Below are positions 16,714 through 24,539 of a DNA stretch of 45,304 nt, piece after piece (position 1 is the stretch's first letter; every line of letters begins with the position of its first letter). The translations under genes were made by a program, and so were the position numbers. The stretch lies in the NCBI GenBank assembly GCA_026417035.1, contig JAOAEA010000031.1, positions 1 to 45,304 of the forward strand, read 5' to 3'. The DNA comes from Burkholderiales bacterium. GTDB lineage: Bacteria > Pseudomonadota > Gammaproteobacteria > Burkholderiales > SG8-39. The notes under the pieces were generated by a model that made no database searches, was not told the origin of the DNA, and worked only from the letters and a program-made list of their open reading frames with translations.

Positions 16714-17931
16714 ATGGAGCGCAAACTGGTTTCGACGCTGGTCGCGGCGGCGTTCGCGGGGCTCTCGGGCCCGGCCGCGGCCCAGATCTCGGACGGGGTC
16801 GTGAAGATCGGCGTGATGAACGACATGTCGGGGCTGTACGCCGACATCGCGGGCCCGGGTTCGGTGGTGGCGGCGAAGATGGCCGTCGAGGACTTCCAGA
16901 AGACCTCGAAGTCCGGGCTGAAGGTGGAGGTGGTCGGCGCCGACCACCAGAACAAGCCCGACGTCGGCTCGAACATCGCGCGGCAGTGGTACGACGTCGA
17001 CAAGGTCGACGTCATCGTGGACGTGCCGACTTCCTCGGTCGCGCTCGCCGTCAACCAGATCACCCGGGACAAGGGCAAGGCGTTCCTCGTGTCCGGGGCC
17101 GCCACGTCCGACCTCACGGGCAAGGCGTGCTCCCCGAACACCATCCACTGGACGTACGACACGTGGATGCTCGCCAACGGCACCGGCAACGCGATCGTCA
17201 AGACCGGCGGCGACACCTGGTTCTTCCTCACCGCCGACTACGCGTTCGGGCACGCGCTGGAGCGCGACACCGAGGCCGCGGTGGTCAAGGGCGGCGGGAA
17301 GGTCCTCGGCAAGGTGCGCCACCCCTTCCCGGGCACCGACTTCTCCTCGTTCCTGCTGCAGGCGCAGGCCTCGAAGGCGAAGATCATCGGGCTGGCGAAC
17401 GCCGGCGGCGACACGATCAACTCGATCAAACAGGCCTCCGAGTTCGGCATCACCAAGGGCGGCCAGAACCTCGCCGGCCTGCTCGTGTTCATCACCGACG
17501 TGCATGGCCTCGGCCTGCAGACCGCGCAGGGCCTCATCTTCACCGAGACCTTCTACTGGGACCTCAACGACCAGACGCGCGAGTGGTCGCGGCGCTTCGC
17601 GGCCCAGAACGGCGGCCGGTACCCCTCGATGGTCCAGGCCGGCGTGTACTCCTCCGTCCTGCACTACCTCAAGGCGGTGGAGGCAGCGAAGACCGACGAC
17701 GGCACGAAGGTGATCGCGCAGATGAAGGCGATGCCGACCGACGACCCGCTCTTCGGCAAGGGCTCGATCCGCGCCGACGGCCGCAAGATCCACCCGGCCT
17801 ACCTGGTCGAGGTCAAGAAGCCCTCGGAGTCGAAAGGCCCGTACGACTATTACAAGATCCGGGCGACGATCCCGGCCGACCAGGCGTTCCGGCCGATCGA
17901 CCAGGGCGACTGCCCGCTCGTGAAGAAGTAG
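16714..17931 (+). CDS. Periplasmic substrate-binding protein of branched-chain-type ABC importer
   Basis: Type I periplasmic binding protein of 405 residues. It has a strong ribosome site (GGAGGAGA) and a signal peptide ending near PAAAQ (residues 1-23, ERKLVSTLVAAAFAGLSG). The mature part begins VVKIGVMNDMSGLYADIAGPG, the usual LivK-like first strand and ligand loop. Internal family features are FFLTADYAFGHALE and PFPGTDFSSFLLQAQASKAK. Two Cys residues (GKACSPN and GDCPLVKK) may form a disulfide, as in relatives. It is placed mid-operon, after both ATPase genes and before both permease genes, and is followed by a strong stem-loop. Ligand not identifiable. Confidence 0.92.
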   Translation: MERKLVSTLVAAAFAGLSGPAAAQISDGVVKIGVMNDMSGLYADIAGPGSVVAAKMAVEDFQKTSKSGLKVEVVGADHQNKPDVGSNIARQWYDVDKVDVIVDVPTSSVALAVNQITRDKGKAFLVSGAATSDLTGKACSPNTIHWTYDTWMLANGTGNAIVKTGGDTWFFLTADYAFGHALERDTEAAVVKGGGKVLGKVRHPFPGTDFSSFLLQAQASKAKIIGLANAGGDTINSIKQASEFGITKGGQNLAGLLVFITDVHGLGLQTAQGLIFTETFYWDLNDQTREWSRRFAAQNGGRYPSMVQAGVYSSVLHYLKAVEAAKTDDGTKVIAQMKAMPTDDPLFGKGSIRADGRKIHPAYLVEVKKPSESKGPYDYYKIRATIPADQAFRPIDQGDCPLVKK

Positions 17932-17940
17932 CCGCGAGGC

Positions 17941-17979
17941 CGGCGGCGCGCCGGGGCGACGTGCCCGGGCGCGCCGCCG
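17941..17979 (+). other. Strong intercistronic stem-loop after the binding-protein gene
   Basis: CGGCGGCGCGCC (17941-17952) is perfectly complementary to GGCGCGCCGCCG (17968-17979), with a further inner GGGC/GCCC stem (17954-17957 with 17963-17966) closing a 5-base loop. It starts 10 bases after the stop of the binding-protein gene and ends 40 bases before the permease start. No U-tract follows, so it is less likely to be a full terminator than an mRNA-end-protecting hairpin that raises binding-protein expression over the permeases, as known for other ABC operons. Confidence 0.65.
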
Positions 17980-18019
17980 CGACGGATCGCGACGAGCCTC
18001 CCCGACCCCGGCACCACGC

Positions 18020-18907
18020 ATGGACACGATCTTCGGCGTACCGACGCAGGCGCTCTTCGGCCAGCTGCTGATCGGGCTGATCAACGGCTCGTTCTACGCC
18101 TTGCTGTCGCTCGGGCTCGCGGTGATCTTCGGGCTGCTCAACATCATCAACTTCACCCACGGCGCCCAGTACATGCTCGGCGCCTTCACCGCCTACCTCC
18201 TCCTCACCAAGGCGGGGCTCGGCTACTGGTGGGCGCTCCTGATCGCGCCGGTCGCCGTCGGCATCACCGGGATCCTGATCGAGCGGCTGCTGCTCTCGCA
18301 CCTCTACAAGCTCGACCACCTGTACGGGTTGCTGCTCACCTTCGGCCTCGCCCTCATCATCCAGGGCGTGTTCCGCAACGAGTTCGGCTCGTCGGGGCAG
18401 CCTTACCCGATCCCGCCGCAGCTCACCGGCGGGCAGAACCTCGGCTTCATGTTCCTGCCCAACTACCGCGCGTGGGTGATCGTCGCGTCGCTGGTCGTCT
18501 GTCTCGCGACCTGGTTCATGATCGAGCGCACCAAGCTCGGCGGCTACCTGCGGGCGGCGACGGAGAACCCGGCGCTGGTGCAGGCGTTCGGCGTCAACGT
18601 CCCGCGGATGATCACGCTCACGTACGGTTTCGGCGTCGGGCTCGCCGCGCTCGCGGGCGTGATGGCCGCGCCGATCTACCAGGTGAGCCCGCAGATGGGC
18701 GCCGACCTGATCATCGTCGTGTTCGCGGTGGTCGTGATCGGCGGGATGGGCTCCATCCTCGGCGCGATCGTCACCGGGTTCGGCCTGGGGCTGATCGAGG
18801 GCCTCACCAAGGTGTTCTACCCCGAGGCGTCGAACACCGTCATCTTCATCATCATGGCGATCGTGCTGCTACTGCGGCCGGCCGGCCTCTTCGGCAGGGA
18901 GAAATAG
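18020..18907 (+). CDS. Branched-chain amino acid-type ABC permease (LivH family)
   Basis: Inner-membrane permease of 295 residues with about eight hydrophobic segments. Family motifs are LINGSFYALLSLGLAVIFG near the N-terminus, NFTHGAQYMLGAF, and the C-terminal GGMGSILGAIVTGFGLGLIEG. It begins at ATG 18020 (MDTIFGVPTQALFG). It forms the translocation pore with the LivM-type protein, whose gene starts 4 bases after its stop. Confidence 0.94.
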   Translation: MDTIFGVPTQALFGQLLIGLINGSFYALLSLGLAVIFGLLNIINFTHGAQYMLGAFTAYLLLTKAGLGYWWALLIAPVAVGITGILIERLLLSHLYKLDHLYGLLLTFGLALIIQGVFRNEFGSSGQPYPIPPQLTGGQNLGFMFLPNYRAWVIVASLVVCLATWFMIERTKLGGYLRAATENPALVQAFGVNVPRMITLTYGFGVGLAALAGVMAAPIYQVSPQMGADLIIVVFAVVVIGGMGSILGAIVTGFGLGLIEGLTKVFYPEASNTVIFIIMAIVLLLRPAGLFGREK

Positions 18908-18911
18908 CGCC

Positions 18912-19886
18912 ATGGCTGCCGTCCTGCACCCCGGAACCGCGGCGGCGTCGGCCGGCGAGACCCGCTCGCTGCGCTGGGCGTTCGCCGGGATGGTCGCTCT
19001 GGTGGCGCTCGCGCCGCTCGCGGTCTACCCCGTGTTCGCGATGAAGGTGATGTGCTTCGCGCTCTTCGCCTGCGCGTTCAACCTGCTGATCGGCTTCGGC
19101 GGCCTGCTCTCGTTCGGCCACGCGATGTTCTTCGGCGGCGGCGCGTATCTCGCCGCCCACTCGGCGAAGGTCTGGGGCTTCACGCCCGAGCTCGCGGTGC
19201 TGTTCGCGACGGCGTGCACCGCGCTGCTCGCGCTTGCAACCGGCCTCCTCGCGATCCGCCGCCAGGGCATCTACTTCGCGATGATCACCCTCGCGCTGGC
19301 GCAGATGGTGTACTTCTTCTCGCTGCAGGCGCCGTTCACCGGCGGCGAGGACGGCATCCAGGCGGTGCCGCGCGGGAAGCTGTTCGGCGTCGTGGACCTC
19401 GCGAACAACTACGCGATGTATGCGTTCGTCGCGGTCGTGTTCCTCGGCGGATTCCTGCTCATCTGGCGCATCGTGCACTCGCCCTTCGGCCAGGTGCTGA
19501 AGGCGATCCGCGAGAACGAGCCGCGCGCCGTTTCGCTCGGCTACGACACCGACCGCTACAAGCTCGTCGCGTTCGTGCTCTCCGGGACGATCTCGGGCCT
19601 GGCCGGCGGCACCAAGGCGCTCGTCTTCCAGCTCGCTTCGCTCACCGACGTCCACTGGTCGATGTCCGGCGAGGTCGTGCTGATGACGCTGGTGGGCGGC
19701 CTGGGCACGCTGTTCGGCCCGGTCGTGGGCGCGGCGGTGATCGTGACGATGCAGAACTACCTCGCCCAGCTCGGCGCCTGGGTCACCGTCGTGCAGGGCG
19801 CGATCTTCGTGGTCTGCGTGATGGCCTTCCGCCGCGGCATCGTCGGCGAGCTCGGCGCGCTGTTCCGGGCGAAGAAACCGGTCTGA
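18912..19886 (+). CDS. Branched-chain amino acid-type ABC permease (LivM family)
   Basis: Inner-membrane permease of 324 residues with a cytoplasmic N-terminal ~20 residues. LivM motifs are LLIGFGGLLSFGHAMFFGGGAY, ALLAIRRQGIYFAMITLALAQMVYF, FGQVLKAIRENEPRAVSLGYD and the C-terminal LVGGLGTLFGPVVGA. It is the last gene of the five-gene importer operon (ATPase, ATPase, binding protein, permease, permease). The intergenic stretch after it has a small GC hairpin of the repeat family and then the etfB promoter region. Confidence 0.94.
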   Translation: MAAVLHPGTAAASAGETRSLRWAFAGMVALVALAPLAVYPVFAMKVMCFALFACAFNLLIGFGGLLSFGHAMFFGGGAYLAAHSAKVWGFTPELAVLFATACTALLALATGLLAIRRQGIYFAMITLALAQMVYFFSLQAPFTGGEDGIQAVPRGKLFGVVDLANNYAMYAFVAVVFLGGFLLIWRIVHSPFGQVLKAIRENEPRAVSLGYDTDRYKLVAFVLSGTISGLAGGTKALVFQLASLTDVHWSMSGEVVLMTLVGGLGTLFGPVVGAAVIVTMQNYLAQLGAWVTVVQGAIFVVCVMAFRRGIVGELGALFRAKKPV

Positions 19887-19898
19887 CGGGGCGTTGAA

Positions 19899-19918
19899 AA
19901 CGGGGGCACGTCCCCCTT
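19899..19918. repeat. Core copy of the GGGGAC-CGTCCCC intergenic hairpin repeat
   Basis: aacgggggcacgtccccctt is the palindromic core of the 92-base repeat seen at 30747 and 33281, with one base deleted relative to the 30747 copy. The flanking parts of the longer repeat are not recognisable here. It begins 13 bases after the LivM-type stop and could act as a weak terminator-like hairpin. The rest of 19887-20137 holds GC-rich non-coding DNA and the etfB upstream region. Confidence 0.5.
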
Positions 19919-20100
19919 GGCCCCCTGGTTCAGGGGCTGTTCGAAAGCCCTTCGCGCCGAGCGCGCGGGCCGTCCTCGCCGTCGCGGAGCGGCGGCAGGC
20001 GTCGTTCAACGGCCTGCCGACGCGCCCGGCCGGCCTCGCCTCCGGCGGCGCCTCTCTGCCGGCCGCGCACGGGTGCATCGGGCGGCCGGGGCCCTTGGCC

Positions 20101-20106
20101 TATAAT
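20101..20106 (+). promoter_or_regulatory. Consensus -10 box upstream of etfB
   Basis: A perfect TATAAT lies 31 bases before the etfB start in otherwise GC-rich DNA. No good -35 is found 16-18 bases upstream, so an activator or a degenerate -35 would be needed. The AGCTCTGGAGAGGCG just before the ATG supplies the ribosome site. Confidence 0.45.
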
Positions 20107-20137
20107 TCGCGTCTTCCGAAGCAGCTCTGGAGAGGCG

Positions 20138-20887
20138 ATGAAAGTCCTGGTGCCCGTCAAGCGGGTGGTCGACTACAACGTCAAGGTGCGGGTGAAGGCC
20201 GACGGCACCGGCGTCGAGACCGCCAACGTCAAGATGTCGATGAACCCCTTCGACGAGATCGCCGTCGAGGAGGCGGTCCGGCTGAAGGAGGCCGGCATCG
20301 CCACCGAGGTGATCGCCGTTTCGGCAGGCGTCGCCGCGGCGCAGGAGACGCTGCGCACCGCGCTCGCGATCGGCGCCGACCGCGCCATCCTCGTCGAGAC
20401 CGACGCGGATCTGCAGCCGCTCGCGGTGGCGAAGCTCCTCAAGGCGATCGCGGAGAAGGAGGGCCCGCAGCTCGCGCTGCTCGGCAAGCAGGCGATCGAC
20501 GACGACGCGAACCAGACCGGGCAGATGCTCGCGGCGCTGCTCGGCTGGGGGCAGGCGACCTTCGCCTCGAAGGTGCGAATCGCCGACGGCAAGGCCGAGG
20601 TCACGCGCGAGATCGACGGCGGGCTCGAGACCGTCGCGGTGACGCTGCCGGCGGTCGTCACCGTGGACCTGCGCCTGAACGAGCCGCGGTACGTCACGCT
20701 GCCGAACATCATGAAGGCGAAGAAGAAGCCGCTCGAGACGCTCAAGCCCGAGGCGCTGGGCGTGGACGTCGCGCCGCGCCTCGTGACGGTCAAGGTCGAG
20801 GAGCCGCCGAAGCGCAAGGCGGGCGTCAAGGTGCCCGACGCGAAGACCCTCGTCGAGAAGCTCAGGAACGAAGCGAAGGTGATCTGA
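20138..20887 (+). CDS. etfB: Electron transfer flavoprotein beta subunit
   Basis: Small subunit of the ETF heterodimer, 249 residues. It starts [20 protein letters not shown] and has the AMP-binding and recognition regions: [23 protein letters not shown], the ETF beta signature ending ...[12 protein letters not shown], and the docking segment [28 protein letters not shown] with the conserved Leu loop. It accepts electrons from acyl-CoA dehydrogenases and passes them on to a quinone reductase. Stop and etfA start overlap (TGATG). Confidence 0.97.
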   Translation: MKVLVPVKRVVDYNVKVRVKADGTGVETANVKMSMNPFDEIAVEEAVRLKEAGIATEVIAVSAGVAAAQETLRTALAIGADRAILVETDADLQPLAVAKLLKAIAEKEGPQLALLGKQAIDDDANQTGQMLAALLGWGQATFASKVRIADGKAEVTREIDGGLETVAVTLPAVVTVDLRLNEPRYVTLPNIMKAKKKPLETLKPEALGVDVAPRLVTVKVEEPPKRKAGVKVPDAKTLVEKLRNEAKVI

Positions 20888-21819
20888 TGGCAACGCTCGT
20901 CATCGCGGAACACGACAACCGCACGGTCAAGGCCTCGACCCTGCACACGCTCGGCGCCGCGCAGAAGATCGGCGGCGACATCGCCGTGCTCGTCGCGGGC
21001 AGCGGCGCGGCCGACGCGGCGAAGGCGGCGGCGGCGATCCCGGGCGTGGCGAAGGTCCTGCACGCCGACGCCCCGCACTACGCCGACCAGGTCGCGGAGA
21101 ACGTCGCGGCGCTCGCCGCCACGCTCGCCGGCGGCTACGACCACATCCTCGCCCCCGCCACGGCTTTCGGCAAGAACCTCGCGCCGCGGATCGCCGCGCT
21201 CCTCGACGTCGCGCAGGTCTCGGACATCACCGCCGTCGTGTCGCCCGACACGTTCGTGCGCCCCATCTACGCGGGCAACGCCATGGCGACGGTGCAGTCG
21301 AAGGACGCGAAGAAGGTGGTGACCGTGCGCTCGACCGGCTTCGACGCCGTTCCCGCCACCGGCGGCGCGGCGCCCGTCGAGGCCGTCGCGGCCGGGCCGG
21401 ACGTGGCGACGACGACGGTGGTCGGCCGCGAGCTCACGAAGTCGGACCGGCCGGAGCTCACCGCGGCGCGTGCGGTGATCTCGGGTGGCCGGGGCATGGG
21501 CTCCGCCGAGAACTTCAAGCTGCTCGAGCCGCTCGCCGACCGGCTCAACGCCGCGATGGGCGCCTCGCGCGCCGCGGTCGACGCCGGTTTCGCGCCGAAC
21601 GACTGGCAGGTCGGGCAGACCGGCAAGATCGTCGCCCCGGACCTCTACGTGGCGGTCGGCATCTCCGGCGCGATCCAGCATCTCGCGGGGATGAAGGACA
21701 GCCGCATCATCGTCGCCATCAACAAGGACGAGGAGGCGCCGATCTTCCAGGTCGCGGACTACGGGATCGTCGGCGACCTGTTCCAGGTGCTGCCCGAGCT
21801 CGCCAGGGAGCTCGCGTAG
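20887..21819 (+). CDS. etfA: Electron transfer flavoprotein alpha subunit
   Basis: Large, FAD-carrying subunit, 310 residues. The FAD-binding C-terminal domain is visible: [49 protein letters not shown] and [22 protein letters not shown]. The start is ATG 20887, overlapping the etfB stop; the open frame continues upstream but only through etfB. With EtfB it forms the soluble carrier for the acyl-CoA dehydrogenase encoded 64 bases downstream. Confidence 0.97.
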   Translation: MATLVIAEHDNRTVKASTLHTLGAAQKIGGDIAVLVAGSGAADAAKAAAAIPGVAKVLHADAPHYADQVAENVAALAATLAGGYDHILAPATAFGKNLAPRIAALLDVAQVSDITAVVSPDTFVRPIYAGNAMATVQSKDAKKVVTVRSTGFDAVPATGGAAPVEAVAAGPDVATTTVVGRELTKSDRPELTAARAVISGGRGMGSAENFKLLEPLADRLNAAMGASRAAVDAGFAPNDWQVGQTGKIVAPDLYVAVGISGAIQHLAGMKDSRIIVAINKDEEAPIFQVADYGIVGDLFQVLPELARELA

Positions 21820-21830
21820 CCCACGCCAAC

Positions 21831-21863
21831 GGCGGAGGGAGGCCGCTCCGGCGGCCGTCCGCC
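21831..21863 (+). other. Stem-loop between etfA and the acyl-CoA dehydrogenase gene
   Basis: Outer stem GGCGGA (21831-21836) with TCCGCC (21858-21863), and inner stem GGCCG (21841-21845) with CGGCC (21852-21856). No U-run follows. It may moderate read-through or protect the etfBA mRNA. In such GC-rich DNA a chance hairpin cannot be excluded. Confidence 0.35.
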
Positions 21864-21883
21864 CCGCCCCTCCGGAGCCGCCC

Positions 21884-23671
21884 ATGAGCTACACCGCCCC
21901 CGTCCGCGACATGCAGTTCGTGCTCGAGGAGCTCGCCGGGCTCGCCGAGATCGCGAAGCTCCCCGGGCTCGAGGAGGCGACGCCCGACCTCGTGGCGCAG
22001 ATCCTCGAGGAGAGCGCGAAGTTCTGCGGCGAGGTGCTGGCGCCACTCAACTGGGCCGGCGACCGCGAGGGCGCGGTGCTCGCCGACGGCGCGGTGCGCA
22101 CGCCGCAGGGCTTCAAGGAGGCCTACCGGCAGTTCGCCGAGGCCGGCTGGACCGCGCTCGAGGGACCGGCGGCGTACGGCGGTCAGGGGCTGCCGAAGGT
22201 GGTCGGCGCGCCGGTGATCGAGATGTGGAAGGCGTCGAACATCTCGTTCGCGCTCTGCCCGATGCTCACGAGCGGCGCCATCGAGGCGCTCGTCCTGCGC
22301 GGCAGCGAGGCGCAGAAGCGCACCTTCCTGCCGAAGATGGTCGCCGGCGAGTGGACCGGCACGATGAACCTCACCGAGCCGCAGGCCGGGTCCGACCTCG
22401 CGCAGGTGAAGACGCGCGCGGTGCCGGAGGGCGACCACTACCGGCTCTTCGGGCAGAAGATCTTCATCACCTACGGCGAGCACGACCTCGCCGAGAACAT
22501 CGTGCACCTCGTCCTGGCGCGCACGCCCGACGCGCCGCCGGGGGTGAAGGGCATCTCGCTCTTCATCGTGCCGAAGTTCCTGGTGAACCCGGACGGCTCG
22601 CTCGGCGCGCGCAACGACGTGAAGTGCATCAAGCTCGAGGAGAAGCTCGGCATCCACGCGAGCCCCACGTGCGTGATGGTCTTCGGCGACGCCGGCGGCG
22701 CGGTCGGCTACCTCGTCGGCGAGGAGAACCGCGGCCTCGAGTACATGTTCATCATGATGAACGCGGCGCGCTTCGGCGTCGGCATGGAGGGCGTCGGGCT
22801 CGCCGACCGCGCCTACCAGCGCGCGGCGGCGTACGCGAAGGAGCGCGTGCAGAGCCGCGACGTCGCGGGGAGCGCCGGGCCGGTCACGATCGTCCATCAC
22901 CCCGACGTGCGCCGGATGCTGATGACGATGCGTGCCGGGTCCGAGGCGACGCGCGCGCTCGCGTACGTGGTGGCGGCCGCGATGGACCGCGCGCACCACC
23001 ACCCCGACGCGGCCGAGCGCAAGCGGAACCAGGCGTTCGTGGACCTGATGATCCCGGTGGTGAAGGGGTGGTCGACCGAGCTCGCCATCGAGATCGCGTC
23101 GCTCGGCGTGCAGGTGCACGGGGGCATGGGCTTCGTCGAGGAGACCGGCGCCGCGCAGCACCTGCGCGACGCGCGCATCACGACGATCTACGAGGGCACC
23201 ACGGGCATCCAGGCGAACGACCTCGTCGGGCGCAAGATCGGCCGCGAGGGCGGCGTCACGGCGAAGGCGGTGATCGCCGAGATGAAGGCGACGGCTGCCG
23301 CGCTCGCCGCGGCGGCCGAGCCCGACCTGAAGGCGATCGGCGGCCGGCTCGCCGCCGGCATCGGCGCGCTCGAGCGTTCGGTCGACTGGATCGTGGCGAA
23401 CTTCGGTGCCGACCCGCGGGGCGTGCACGCCGGCGCCGTGCCGTTCCTCGAGCTGATGGGCATCGTCTCGGGCGGCTGGCAGATGGGTCGCGCCGCGCTC
23501 GCGGCGGCCGGCAAGCTCGCGAAGGGCGAGGGCGACGCCGCGTTCCTCCGCGCGAAGATCGCCACCGCGCGCTTCTTCGCCGACCACTACCTCACGCATG
23601 CGCCGGGGCTCGCCACGACCGTGACCGAGGGCGCGCCGGGCGTCCTCGCCCTCGCCGTCGAGCAGTTTTGA
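21884..23671 (+). CDS. Acyl-CoA dehydrogenase, large DmdC-like type
   Basis: FAD enzyme that introduces the alpha-beta double bond into acyl-CoA and reduces ETF. At 595 residues it is longer than the 380-residue classical type: an extra N-terminal helical segment (residues 1-50) and a C-terminal extra domain (about 470-595), as in DmdC (methylmercaptopropionyl-CoA dehydrogenase) and its many relatives. Core motifs are MNLTEPQAGSDLAQVKTRA, KIFITYGEHDL, VQVHGGMGFVEETGAAQHLRDARI and the catalytic-base motif TTIYEGTTGIQANDLVGRK (Glu). The substrate in this subgroup varies widely; the DmdC name is a structural likeness, not evidence of DMSP metabolism. It lies downstream of etfBA, which supplies its electron acceptor. 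Confidence 0.92.
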   Translation: MSYTAPVRDMQFVLEELAGLAEIAKLPGLEEATPDLVAQILEESAKFCGEVLAPLNWAGDREGAVLADGAVRTPQGFKEAYRQFAEAGWTALEGPAAYGGQGLPKVVGAPVIEMWKASNISFALCPMLTSGAIEALVLRGSEAQKRTFLPKMVAGEWTGTMNLTEPQAGSDLAQVKTRAVPEGDHYRLFGQKIFITYGEHDLAENIVHLVLARTPDAPPGVKGISLFIVPKFLVNPDGSLGARNDVKCIKLEEKLGIHASPTCVMVFGDAGGAVGYLVGEENRGLEYMFIMMNAARFGVGMEGVGLADRAYQRAAAYAKERVQSRDVAGSAGPVTIVHHPDVRRMLMTMRAGSEATRALAYVVAAAMDRAHHHPDAAERKRNQAFVDLMIPVVKGWSTELAIEIASLGVQVHGGMGFVEETGAAQHLRDARITTIYEGTTGIQANDLVGRKIGREGGVTAKAVIAEMKATAAALAAAAEPDLKAIGGRLAAGIGALERSVDWIVANFGADPRGVHAGAVPFLELMGIVSGGWQMGRAALAAAGKLAKGEGDAAFLRAKIATARFFADHYLTHAPGLATTVTEGAPGVLALAVEQF

Positions 23672-23678
23672 ACGCGGG

Positions 23679-24272
23679 TCAGCCGGCCGCGTAGGCCGCG
23701 AGCACGCGCTCGAAGGCGCGACGCGCGCGCTCGGCCGCGCGGCCGTCCTCCAGCAGGTGCCGGTCGTGGTGCGCGGCGAGCACCACGGCCACGAGCTCGA
23801 ACGCGACCTGCCAGGGGTCCGCGTCCCGCGAGAGCTCGCCGGCCTCGACGGCCATCCGCACCGCCTTCGCGATGGCGCCGCGCAGCTCGCGCTGTCCGGC
23901 GACCAGGAAGTCGCGGACCGGGCCGGGGCGCCCGTCGTACTCGCCGGCCGCCGAGAGGATCACGCAGCTGCCCGCCTGGGGATTCGCCTGCGTCCAGTCG
24001 AGCCAGCCCTCGAAGAGCGCCCGCAGCCGGGCGATGCCCCGGGGCGCGGCGAGCGCCGGCCGGAAGACGCGCGCTTCGAACTGTCCCTGGACCCAGCGCA
24101 GCGTTTCGAGCTGCAACTCTTCCTTGGATCCGAAGTGGGCGAAAAGGCCGCTCTTCGAAAGGCCGAGCCGGTCGGCGAGGCCGCCGATCGAGAGCCCCTC
24201 GAGGCCAACCTCGGCCGCCAGGGAAGCTGCCCCCTCGAGGATCAGCGCCCGGGTCTGTTCGCCCTTACCCAT
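23679..24272 (-). CDS. TetR/AcrR family transcriptional regulator
   Basis: 197-residue repressor-type protein. The N-terminal helix-turn-helix is LSIGGLADRLGLSKSGLFAHFGSKEELQLETL (about residues 27-58, shown in part), a very standard TetR_N. The C-terminal ligand domain has PQAGSCVILSAAGEYDGRPGPV. The start is ATG 24270-24272 (MGKGEQTRALILEG). It is convergent with the acyl-CoA dehydrogenase (7-base gap) and downstream of ETF-QO on the same strand. By position it may control the fatty acid/ETF genes or itself; no effector can be inferred. Confidence 0.93.
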   Translation of the reverse strand: MGKGEQTRALILEGAASLAAEVGLEGLSIGGLADRLGLSKSGLFAHFGSKEELQLETLRWVQGQFEARVFRPALAAPRGIARLRALFEGWLDWTQANPQAGSCVILSAAGEYDGRPGPVRDFLVAGQRELRGAIAKAVRMAVEAGELSRDADPWQVAFELVAVVLAAHHDRHLLEDGRAAERARRAFERVLAAYAAG

Positions 24273-24340
24273 GTCGTCCCGAACGGCTGAAGCGGTTGCC
24301 CCGGCACCCTTTGACCGCGCCAGTCGCGAAAACAAACACG

Positions 24341-24374
24341 CTTTATGACAATAACTTGCGACCAAAACATAAAG
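24341..24374. promoter_or_regulatory. AT-rich inverted repeat upstream of the TetR gene (candidate operator)
   Basis: CTTTATG at 24341-24347 and CATAAAG at 24368-24374 form an inverted pair with a 20-base spacer, inside the only clearly AT-rich patch of the 267-base gap (24273-24539). It lies 69-102 bases upstream of the TetR start. The arms could be part of an operator or of the regulator's promoter. The rest of the gap is GC-rich, with a small GAAGCG/CGCTTC hairpin (24507-24522) near the ETF-QO end that lacks a U-tract. Confidence 0.35.
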
Positions 24375-24539
24375 TTGAATCGAAGATCGACGGCTCGGCC
24401 CCGATCGCCCGCCGGCCACGGACAGAGCCGCGCGGCCCCCCCGGGGATGGAACGGATGCCGCAGCCATCGCTCCCCTTGGGTTCGGGGAGCATGAGGCGG
24501 CGTCGCGAAGCGTCCTCGCTTCTTCGTAGCGTGGACGAC

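Noticed and set aside
21884-23671. Evidence of DMSP degradation from the DmdC-like dehydrogenase
   Set aside because: The long acyl-CoA dehydrogenase type is widespread and no dmdA, dmdB or dmdD homologue is nearby; the neighbours are general ETF genes.
24507-24522. GAAGCG/CGCTTC hairpin downstream of ETF-QO as a terminator
   Set aside because: Only six base pairs and no U-tract on the downstream side; too weak to call.
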